DNA of 64,000 nt from positions 124,001 through 188,000 of the forward strand of contig JBAJFG010000309.1 in assembly GCA_037903475.1 (NCBI GenBank), written 5' to 3'. Below the pieces are notes generated by a model, which ran no database searches, had not been told where the DNA came from, and saw only the letters and a list, made by a program, of their open reading frames with translations. Positions 38,901 to 50,900 of the stretch are shown in pieces (position 1 is the stretch's first letter; every line of letters starts with the position of its first letter). This DNA comes from Ancylostoma caninum. Taxonomy: Eukaryota > Nematoda > Chromadorea > Rhabditida > Ancylostomatidae. The position numbers and the translations under genes are program-made.

Positions 38901-41900
38901 TTTATACGCTTATATGCAGCACCCACGAGAATTTTCATCATCAAGATTTCAACGTAACCCTGGGTTTTCGACCATGCGTGCACAAGCAGATCAGTCAATT
39001 CTGTTAGAACTCATTTAAAAAATGCTTTTGAATGCTTCTAGTTCGCTATCTTGGACCAGGTTGGTCGGGTTGTGCGGGTCGAGTGCGAGAAAAAAAAAAG
39101 ACGATAGTACTGCCTTTTTCATCGCGTATTTTTTTTTTACGCATTTCGGAATTTGCATGGTTTTGAGCCTTATGGAATGATATAGAAGAGAAATTGGGAA
39201 ATGGGAGAATGTATGCCACGTAGACGTAAAAACGAGTAAAAAGGGTAAAAAGGGGTGTGGAGCGTTATACCTGGAGTGGGCGGCGATGATGGGCCTTGCA
39301 GTTGGCCGATTAGATGAACTGACCAGTCGTAGAGTTCGGCCGCACCCACTTTCCAGGTATAACGCTCCACACCCGTGAAAAAGGGATAAAAAACTATGAA
39401 GTGAAGGGCAAAGCAGAAATAATGCAAAAAAAAAACCAAATACGACTTAATAGGGACGAAATCGGATGATGTGAGCCAAAAAAGGTAAGCAACTTCTGGA
39501 AGGGAAGAATTGAGGTTGAAAAGGCAATAGAGTGTGAGAATGGAAGTCACGTGAGGGAGACATATTTACATATCCTCTGATAACCGTGCAGCACGAACGC
39601 AGCCCGAACGGCGTAATGGTTCGGTTAGGAACGCTAGCAGCAACGGTTCCCAGTTGCTGCCACCCCTCAGCAATTGCTGCCAAAGGGACGAAAGAATGAG
39701 CAGCAATCGAGGGAAGGATGGCAGCAACTGGGGACCGTTGCTGCTAGCGTTTCTAACCGAACTACTACGCTGTTCGGGCTGCGTTCGTGCTGCACCGTTA
39801 TCAGAGTCATTACAAAACTGAGTGATTAGAGGCAAAAACAGCTGATCCGTGCCACGCCACAACTCATCTGAGAATAGCGGGATACCTTGTCTAGCCCAAT
39901 ATATCTTGAGAATACAGATGCCTTCAGCGATTAAACATGCGTTGAATCGCCTTACTAGGGTTATAGGGACTTCTGGCCGAGGCTACAAAACATTTGAAAC
40001 TTCAGACTTGAAGCTTATCGTGGGTGCTGCCTTTGAATTATGGATTCAAGACATGAAATTCGAATTGATGCAGAATGTTTGAAAACTGCAGTAGAAACTA
40101 TGAATAAATAATTAAATTAAATAAATTTAATTAAATGAGGAGGACGTCAATTCATTCTTGGAATAGGTTGTGACAGAAACTCATTGGTACTCGGTCCCTC
40201 CTCCTCTACTGGTAAATCTCACCATTATTCCCACCCATTCCTGCTTTTTCTGCTGATCACTGCATGTTAAAGTTAATTTTATTTTGTTTTAGGTTCACGC
40301 CTTTACTTGACGATTCGTGCCAAAATGTTGCAAAAATAACGTTCGTGGGGAATATCTCTTAGTACAGTTTCTATGTTTGGATCTTCCGCAAAAACCTCCG
40401 AACAACCCAATATCATTAGCAATCTCATTTATGCAGTACCATTGAGTAACCCACTTATGAGGCAGAAAATAATAGAGTGTTGGATGTCTGATACGTAGAT
40501 ATATTCACTCAAAAAGAAAACTAATAAAGTAATGGACATGTGAGCGATTAACTGGCACACATAAATCAAATATCGTCTGGCAATGGCACACGTGTTCATA
40601 TATGGCCACCGCCCACCAATAAAAGCTCATTCAATATTCTCAATCATTCGAAGCAACTCAGGTAAACAGCCGAATGCCGACGGCGGCCATGCGGCCGAAG
40701 GAGAATAGTTGAAATTGACTCGTTTCCTCTCTGGATGCACCGCACGACTCCCACGATTTTCGATTTCCTGGATGGAAAATGCCAAGAGACAAATGCACTC
40801 TAACGCTGCTGAACTTTTGGCGTTTTGGCCTTCGGGATATTTAGCAGAGTAATACCCAGTGCAACGAAACAAGATTAGTCGCGATTAGCTGCGTCCAACA
40901 AATTGGTGGACGATAATGCTGCCGCGTTCAGTTCCTGTCCAGGGCGCAAAAATTAGATTTAAAAAACCCTGCAAAACATGATATCGCTCGTAAATGCCAT
41001 GTTCATGAACTGATTGTTACTCAAAGTTAACGATTCTAGCAACATTTCACATCCAGGGTCCCAAAAATTCCAGAAATTTTTTTCTGCGCAGAAAGCTTTC
41101 ATTACAGGATCATTGGGGTGCTGAATAAGAATACCGTGCCTATTTTTTGGTTATCGTTGAGCCATTTTTGTAGGGCTACGATAACAGATGCAGAATCTCA
41201 CAGTATTTCCTTGAACTGTGCCATTCATTTTGTACCGTAACACCACTTCTGTGGGAATACGGTAGGTTTACCGTGAAGACTTGAAAAATATTGCGGATTT
41301 TGTTAGGAAAACGACCATATCACCCAGAATAATATTAATAACTATAGTCAGTGCCTGAAATTGCAAAATATGAGAGGATTCTGTGAGAGATCGTATTCAC
41401 CGCACACCTACGTAACCCTAAAACATGCAATTACTTAAAAAAAGAGGTAATTATTCATTTTCTCGTCAGTAAATATGCTAGCGGAATGTGTTAGAGAAAG
41501 GACTAAATAATAAAATAAATAAATTAAATAAATAAATAAATAGGCTATAGGATAAATTGTCTAGGATAAATTGTCTTGACTGATTTGCGTTTTGCACCTC
41601 AAATGACCTCCCCCCTCTCTACCCGGACCAAGACTAAGCCTGAACACAGAATTTATCTGGGATGTTTGTTCTGTTCTAGTCCTAGTTGGAGTTCATAGTG
41701 TTCGTTTTTTTTTCTTTTGTTCTAGCACATCATTCGACGTCTTAGATGAGAATGAAAATGAAAAAAATGTTTGGGACTTCAGATGTGGAATATTGCCAAA
41801 CCATGTACCCCCCCCCCCCTTACCCATCCATGCTCAGAATTATTCTTGGAAGCTGTGGTAATCTACTACATATTAATGGTAGCTCACAATTCTCCAGGAA

Positions 41901-44900
41901 CAAGCAGTTGTTGATCACTAAAAATATGTGATAACTAAAACTAAGAGCACCTCTGCCGACTCAAGCAACATGAACACAACGAAGCACCAGCTTACGCTAG
42001 AGGACGAGTTGCGGAGCTGACAATTATTGCACTGGGATACGAACCAATATAAAAAGTGAACAATGTAATTATAGAAAGGTAAATAGTGCAATTATAAAAA
42101 CGCCAAAACCAACGATGGACAAGTGGATCGGTTTCTCAGGGGGATGTAAGTTGGTGAATTGTTGGATTTTATTCCTAACAATGCAAAGCGCAGCATGTTT
42201 TGATTTTATTCCACGAGAGAATGTGAGGCTCAATTCCGACTACTAGGATACGGCTAAAATTGAGAAGAGAAACTGGAAAAGTTTAAATTACATAGCTCGA
42301 TGAATGAGACTAACTGGAGTTGAATCAACTACATATGGGTCTAGTAAAACCTAAGCAAATGTGCCGGAAATCATCCGGAATTAGAAATGATCTCGAAGGC
42401 ACGTAGATAGAGTTTTCCGTAGGATTCTTTGACAAAATAAATCCAAAAAGCTGAATTTTGTCATGTCGGATGTACCGGGATCTAGTCGATAGTCGAGGAC
42501 TCATGGCTTTTTTCCAGGGTCTAGTAAAATAGAACGGGTGGATGCTGCTCTTGAATGCGGATATTCCCGCAAGTGTCTAACCTTACGTTGGAAGAGAAAC
42601 TGCCAGGATTCACACATCCTCAGCAGTGATGAATAATAACTTAACAACAAAACAGTTCACAAAACAGTGGACTGAATCACATGTCGGTTTCAGCGACAAG
42701 CGACAACTGTGCCAATTTATAACTTATGAGTCATTTCTGGAGGAGTTTCTGCGTTAAACGTGGACTTTTTCTCCTAGAGAAAGTCAGTTAAGTCACTTTG
42801 AATTAGAATAGATGGACTGAATAGTCGCCTTATAAGGTGACTCAGACAATTTTTTGGAAGGACCGCACCAGAAAACCGGAAGAACCGACAGGTGACCCGC
42901 GGTCCTTCCGGTTTCCTGCTGCATTTCGCCCGAATAGCTGCTGCGGTCCTTCCGAACAGCTGCTGCGGTCCTTCCAAAGAGCTGCTGCGGTCCTTCCGAA
43001 TAGCTGCTGCGGTCCTTCCGAATAGCTGCTGCGGTCCTTCCGAATAGCTGCTGCGGTCCTTCCGAATAGCTGCTGCGGTCCTTCCGAATACCTTCTGCGG
43101 TCCTTCCGAATAGCTGCTGCGGTCCTTCCGACTGGATACGGGGATGTGCGCGCCAATTCCGCAGACCTGCGTTAGCAACCAGTCCACTCCCGTGGGACGA
43201 CCACGCGGAGGTAACCACACGCAAAAATGACAACCTCGCTGAGGGTCACTGGCTCTACGGTCCGATATACCCATGAAGCCAATTTCCCACTTGAAGTCCG
43301 AAACCACTGGATTTTTGTTGGTCGCAACAAAACTGAGCTCCGTACATGAGAAGGGTATAATAACGCTCACTCTCTCTCCTCCATTCTGCTGCGGGCCTTC
43401 CGATTTTCTGCTGCGGTCCTTCTGCACTCGGAAGAACCGCAGCAGAAAACCGGAAAAAGCGCAGCAGAAAACATTCTGCTGCGGTTCTTCCGGTTTCCTG
43501 CTGCGGTCCTTCCGAATCTTTCCTCACACAAATCTATTCTGCTGCGGTCCTTCCGACGCACTCCAGCGAGGTTCGGAAGGACCGCAGCAGAAAACATTCT
43601 GCTGCGGTCCTTCCGAAATTTTTTTTCTCTGCGTCTCTCGCCTCTTAACCACATGAGCGCGACCTCTTTCTGCTGCGGTCCTTCCGACGTTTTGTCTGAG
43701 GATTTTGAGAGGATTGTGCTGGCCTACCAAGAGGGGCAATACGAATACAGCACTGATTCGCCACCTACACTACTAAATGAGCTATCAATGATAACGAACT
43801 CAGTTTGCACTGTTACGGATAAGAGGTGGATTGCATCAGCTGACAAACACAAATTGGAAAGTTTGTCACGAGTTTGACTAAAAAGTAGATACGTAAGGAA
43901 TGCACTATCCCACGCGATATTACCTTTCGCGGCTTGGTTTTTTTGTAAAATTCCTCGAGTGAATTACGAGCTCGGTCACGCTATCACACGCCTCGTCATT
44001 TCAAGATGCCATACCTCTCATTCCTAGCAGTGGCGGGATTCAGGAATATTCCCAGGAGATTTCTAGTATCCCGCTCATGCAGATAAGACAAACTTCTCGA
44101 GAAAAATGTGATTTACCTTGCTATTTTTGCTGCCCTATGTCACCGTTAGGTGAAGAGAACCGCTTGGAGAAAGCGTACCCATTTCAATTTGAGAAATTCG
44201 TTCACTCTGGGACGGGTAGTTTGGTGACACCCCCCCCCCCCCCAAAAAAAAAAACGCTTATCATCCTCGCAACTGATGGCCAGATTCCATCACTGAGAAA
44301 TGTTAAAAGAGTGCCTGTTATTATCACTACTATTAAGCATTGTGACCTATTACAATGTACTATATAATAAATAAGTAAATAAAGTTGTAATATTTTGCTT
44401 TGTGCGCCATATACTGTGCAACGAACTTTAAGGTCATGTGAACTGACATTAAATGAGGGATTATTATAGACTTTCGTTTTATTTAACAGTCAATTCCATT
44501 TAGAGTGCAATTTGGTACAGGCAGTAACTCAAGTACCTATGTATATACGTCAACTTTACTGCTAGTCATTTGATTCAGGGGAGTTAATATTAGTATTAGG
44601 AATTAATATTCACGTGTAGAGTTGGGGGGGGGGGGTACGAAATGAGCAGTGAAATATCCGGGGTAGAAACGGTAATATACAGTGGGCGTCGATGGCGATG
44701 GCCTTTCCACGGCCGGCCTCGAGAGGAACGCCGCGCAACCGCGTCGCGCGCACCGGAATCAGAGTCGTCTGCAGCCGTTATGCTATTCCTAGCAGCTTTT
44801 CTACCCAATTTTAAGGATTTTCGATCAAATCGGGAAGAAAAGCACCCAGAAATAGCATAACGGCACTGCAATTACGAACGGCAACGGCAATTTCGATTCC

Positions 44901-47900
44901 GTCGCGCGCGGACGGTTGCGTGGCGTCCTTCTCGAGGCAGTGGATGGGCCAACGACATCGACGCTCACTCTGTGTGTTATGGATTTTTTTTTTTGGCGAG
45001 AATGATTGCTCACTACACTGTGGCTAAATTCGATAACACCTCATCTACAACTATTATAAAACAAAGCTGTCTTCATCATTGAGCATTCCATTGCATACAA
45101 TATATTAATACATAAATAAGGCACATACATAGAAAATAAAACCAATGATGCACTGGTTTCCTTTTCTTTTTTAGGATTTTCCGTGTCAATATGTACACTA
45201 ACAGCTGAGGAAAATAAGTCAAAAAGGGAAAGTGTAGAGTACCTGGATGGTAGCATGATGCGCTGGAATGTAAGCAGAAATGCGGAATGAACATCTATGC
45301 GGACGGGGGGGGGGGGTAACCATGAAAAGGACAGCAATTAAAGCCGCGCTTCGGATTCCTTTTGTCTCGTTTAGTAAACAAGCCCAATTCTGTAGCAGCT
45401 CAGGAAATGGGAAATCTCGTAGGTGGGGCAATCTACGTGGCTAACAAATAGAGCAATCAACGGTACTCCGATGGAACACCAGAAATCAAGAGAGTTCAAG
45501 AAAAAGACGGTAGGATCCATGAAGTCGTCCTCCCACCCCCCCCCCCCTCCCCCCGAATCTTATGTATGGGCGTCAGGTCAGTTACCGTCTCAAATCAGAA
45601 TATCCTCTAGCGAGTATGGGCATTAATGAAAGCACAGCATTATCTTCTAAGGCAGTCATGTATCCCAAGCCGCTTCTTTCGTCGTTTTCATTTATTTTTT
45701 TTTCATTTTCAGAAGTGTGATTGCTTAAAGTACGTAGTGTCACATCGTCACCATTACAATTTATTTGCTACTAGAGTTATGACACGCCTTTTGGAGTAGT
45801 AAATAAAGCAATGAATAGAGGCACATGTATGTCATTCTAATTTATGAGTGTCCCACAACTACTAAGAAACCAGATAAAAGTTTTAGGAGAGGAGCAAAAG
45901 TGCATTCTTAGTACATACTTCATGCTTTTTACATCGTATAGCAACTAAATTTCCTGGCAATTAGCATATTGATCAGGAACTGACTCCAAATGATCACAGA
46001 CCGCCTTACCTGAGGTATGGGATTACATCTAGGCTAGAGAAATATTTAACGATATAAAAAGTCAATGAAGTTGAAGCAGTTCTCTACAGAAGCCTCATAG
46101 AATTTGTCCTATAACCATACGGGTAGTGGTCAGGGTGCATTTACCACAAAGGAATACGAAAAAAAAAAACGACTTGAACTATTTATTTCGAGGAAAATAA
46201 GGTGAGGCATCCATGGAAACGCAGGGCATCTGCCACAACTGTCTCGAATACGGATGCGCTTATGTAGTGGCCACACACTGGGAAATTAATTTGAAAATTG
46301 ACTTCACCATAGATTGAGAAATCAATGGAATCAAAGCTGTCGATTCGTGAGAAAAAAAAACTCTTGGAAAATTCGAAAATTCACTGTGTGAATGCACTTT
46401 GAGTATAAAACACAACTTTTCCGGAGAGGCAGCCATTCTCTGGACGGTAAGCAGAACAAGGGGGGGGGGGACCAAGGGGCGGATGGGGAGAAAAATCAAC
46501 GGCCAATCATGTGACCGAAATTGGTCATGGTCGAAATTTAATTTTAAAAAAAAGCTCTTAACATAAAATAATTGGCGGACTGTACTTAAGTAGTCAGCAC
46601 ATTGTGTAGAGTAGTTTGATAAATATCAATACCAGGTCCACTCTCATCGTAAATATCCATTTTTGAAGTGAAAAACGACAGAAATGGTCGTTCAAAAACG
46701 GTTCCGGAAGAAAATCAATAATTTTCGAAGATAAAATATGTAGTGTAGCCACGAGCTCTCCAAGTAAAATAAGGCGAAGAACAAAATCAATAATATTCGA
46801 AGATGAAGTGTCCAGAAGAGAGCTCTTCAAGTAAAATAGGCCGAAGCAGTCGTTTGAAATGCCATGGAAACGCCTTAGCTTTTCCGGAAATTCTAGAAAA
46901 AGAAGGTGAGCTATTTTCTGTAGTCAACCGAAGCTCATGATGCTCCACTAGAAAACTGGATCATGAACAGGAACTCCCCTTACTAGACCGTTTGCTATCC
47001 CTGGACAAATTATAGCCGTGGAAGGGAAGCTCGTGGCGCATCACAAAAAGCACCTTTAAATTATATTCTGCGCGTAAGTAAGCAAGTGTGGGAGGTAATT
47101 GTAATGTGAAATTAATCATCACAGCGTTATAACCGCATTAATGAACGTAAGACAATAAATAGTAGGAGATGAGTGTAGGCGGACACAGTATACACTTGAA
47201 CAAAGGAGCAATTCTTTATACAAGGTGCAGATCATGTTCCTGGCCAGGGATCTGCGGACCATTTACAGGACAATTTTATAACCTTCCTGGTGATTGCTGG
47301 AGAAGATCTCATTCTTTATCGTTTTGTTCGCCTAGGCAAGGGATGGAATGGAGAGTGAATATTTATTTGCTTATTGTTTTTCGCAGAACATAGTTACAGT
47401 CGTGTTATACTGAATAAGTGTGAGACTTCAAAGAAACTCGTTAACCAAGCCGGGTACAGTCCTATGCAGCTTCAACCACAGTGGGTCTATCGAGAGAGCC
47501 GTTTCCCAATCCACAGAGGTGAGGATGTCCCGCTGTCAGACTCCCCTGGTCTGGCATCACGGTTGAGAATACCCAGGGTTAGCGTGTTGACATCCTCGAG
47601 TTTACCCGCTGCTGGCATGGACATTAACGCCTTTACACAGGGTAATCCAAACGATGCATGATAGCTCTTATTTGAACTCTGTGGACGTCTCTGTATGGTC
47701 CATTTCAGAGGAAGAGGATTCTCTCTTTTGAAGGCAGCTTAGCTGATAGATTGCATGTGCGCTGAAGCTGGTCTAAGGTGAAATATGGAGGAGGACGGTG
47801 GCCTCGTGGACAACTTCCTTGGACGTTCAGAAGTCTGTAAAAAAGTCAAAGGCAGAGCTTTAGAAAGTACATTACGAGGTATCATCGATTGTTCCTTGTA

Positions 47901-50900
47901 TTGTGAAGCCAATAAAAAATAGGATTGCATGGATCATTTCCAAGAGAATTATAAAGGAATCAACCTGCCCGCGAATGTATACAAACCGCTGCCTGTAGGA
48001 AAACACATTAAATATTGCAATATGTAAAAATGTCACTTGTAAAAACGTTAGTGTTATGCACGGAAGTTGCTGGGATGAGGCACGCAAAAGTATGATATCC
48101 TCAAAACATTTACTTATTGCCAGAGGTTTGACAACTTCAAAGATTTTTAAAGAAGAAACAACGCTCCAGAAGAAACTAAGTTTCCTGGACCGCACTAGTC
48201 AATCCTGAGAGTTACGGCTGCTAAAAACATAATAATCATCTTCATCGAGACTCATGGATATACTTGAAAAGATTGCAAACGCCAATACTTTCCACTTGGA
48301 AAGCTTCATGCTGATGGAACCTATCTGAATTTCCGTACAAAGTCTACGAAATGCAGAAACACAAGAAGAACTTTTATTCGAGATTCTAACCACTAGGTGG
48401 ATTCAGGCAAATTTCAGCTGAACCATAAGCTGATATAGTGGCCATTTTAGAAATGAATGGTGTATATACGAAAAGGTTCCACAGCCTTCTGCTCCAAAAT
48501 ATTGCTTTAGTAACTCCATCGCAACCCGAGATCAACAGTTTTGACTTACTTACACTTGTACTTCCACTTTGGGGGAGCCCGGTTGTAGTAATGTCACCTC
48601 ACATGGAAGTTCTTCTACTGTTAAAGGGCAAATGCTGGAGTGGCGTGAGGGACGAGCGCAGGGAAGCTTTAAAAAATACAAAAAAAATCAAAAGATACGA
48701 CGTTGTAACCAGTTCCAGTTGAAGCTCTAGAGTATGTATGTATTACTGAAAGCATAAGGATAAGCTGGGAATGATCATGGTCACAATTTCATGTATCAAC
48801 GATCAGAATCATAGCTTTCCTAATTACATCTTATTAGCAGCTGCTATGGCTTTGTTATTGGTGTGGCTGATGGAAACCATAAAGAGGGTAGAGAACTGGT
48901 AATAGTGACGATCTACCTATGCACTCCTACTTCAGCTAATGTGTGAACAGTCCTTTTCTTGAGATTTTTTAAAATAATTAACGCGTCTATTTTTACTCAG
49001 CTTCCACCGAGTTATTTTGGTTCTAGTACTTTTGTTTTTGGATAATTGACATGATGCTTGAATTGAGCCTCAAACAGAACTAACCTTGAGGTACTGCAGC
49101 CATCCTCATCCAGATGCGGTAGCGCACGATGTCGTGGGCTAATGTTTCTGGGAGTTCCAGGAAGGGAGCGACGTTGCCCATGTGGTGATGGCCCTGCATT
49201 TCCAGTAACTTGGCTTCGTCTGAAATTTCACCAAAGGTACATTGATGGATAAGGAGATAAATAGCTCATCAGTTCATTCGTAAATTTATTTTTATTCATT
49301 TATTTATGAATACACTCAAGGTGCGCAGTCAGAAAAAAGCGTGATGCATTAAGAAATAGAGATAGATAAATGAAGATGGAAGAAAGGTGAAAAAAAGATG
49401 AATGAAGAGGCGAGGACTTTCCGAAGGAAAATGATTGCAATGAAAATTCCCAATGAGTCAGTCATCTTCCCCTCCAACCAGGACGATATCTCGAAACATT
49501 GTTTCTGGAGGTTAAATATGGAATTTTTCTAGTTTTTAAACATGGTCAAGGTATATGAAAGACGCAGAGTAGTAGAGGTATTCTCTTTTTTCGTTGTTTC
49601 CTCAGACGTTTTAGAAAGGTTGGGGCTATACTTGATAGTTGAAAGCGTTTCTCTCAGTAGAATAATAAAACCTATAAAACATCCCGGGATGGCGAAAAAA
49701 AAAGGTTCGAACATGGAAGTAGTTCAAAAGTACTAGTTCGTTCCTAGTAATCTTGATGACTTAATATTTCCATAAAAAATTATCTGCTTGCAAACGAGAA
49801 ATGGATTTCATTCACTTCAGTAGATAGCGGAAAACTTTATCGAATGATGTGGCCCCTTTGTAAATTTACATCCTTGTTTTCGTTCCAGCACAGAAAATGG
49901 ATGCCATACCACCAGGAATTCGTACTTTAGATGAAGTGGATGCTTGAGCTGGCTGGTAATAATTGCCAGAAGTCGTCTCGTTAATGTACAGCGCCAGAAA
50001 GCGAATTTTGAGGAGGATTTTTTCGAAAAACATGTGCTGATGTGATCATCAGCCTAGCAAAAGACCAGAACAGTGGGAGAATCTGCTCGAAAACGTGAAA
50101 AACATTATCTCATGCAATCTTGGAAAAAGCAAGAATGTGCAAAATTGCGTAGGATATTGTAGTGTCTACGCAGTCAGTTCTACGTCACACTTTCCAGAGT
50201 ACAAGCTTCTATTCCTGCTCGCCAGCCATCAACACCACCCACGATCCTCTTCAGTATTAAATGAGTTCATTGTCGGTGATAACACTCCATTAGGGGGTGC
50301 AGAGGGGAAAAACAGTCGTCTGATAATGCCAGCAAAATGAGTGACGAGCGCGTGGGACGGCTCAGCATGGATGTGCGTAGCGAACGCTCTATTTTCGTCA
50401 GTTGAAAATGGCAAAAAAAGAACATCGGAAAAATGGTGAAAATCGCAAAACGTCCTCATATCTGTGATTCTCAACTGTCTGTTCGCTGATTGTCTAGCTG
50501 GGAGTTCAGCTGACTGAGTTCATACCTGAGCTAAGTGATTAGTTTTGCCGGAACTCCAACTAGAATTAGCCCGGGTTATAGGGGTATCAAAAAGTTTCCG
50601 GCCTAGAGTACTTCCAAGACGTTTACAGCGACGAAATTTTGTTGTGGTAAAATATAGGTATCTCCAATACTAATACACTTTTCATGACTCGATTTGAATA
50701 TTTTAAAATCGTTCGAAGAGCTCCTTTTCTCACAAGGCTTGAAGCATCTTTCAACAACCGACTTTTTGACGTTTTCGACCTCCAATCTCATCGTTCGAAG
50801 ATGCTGTTTCAAATTTCCAGACAGAAAATAGCTGCTGGATGCAAGGTTCAAACTATAGGATATGTGATTCAATAATTCGGATCCACGTTCTCATATGGCA

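Larger units (their letters stand above)
32922..49084. other. RGK intron 2 (16.2 kb), repeat-rich
   Basis: Apart from the listed elements I find no supported gene. It contains seven or more poly-C/G runs, A/T-rich tracts (41515-41545) and several coding-looking but contextless open frames: minus 38052-37633, minus 38861-38613 and plus 47374-47661. None has matching splice sites that extend it, so I leave them uncalled. Confidence 0.45.

Noticed and set aside
42938..43130. CRISPR-like regular repeat
   Set aside because: The units are head-to-tail with no spacers, in a eukaryotic intron.
42774..43427. 217-codon minus-strand open frame with EGPQQLFGRTAA-type repeats
   Set aside because: The repeat is the 22-bp minisatellite read in rotating frames; all three minus-strand frames are open there, so it is an artefact of the array.
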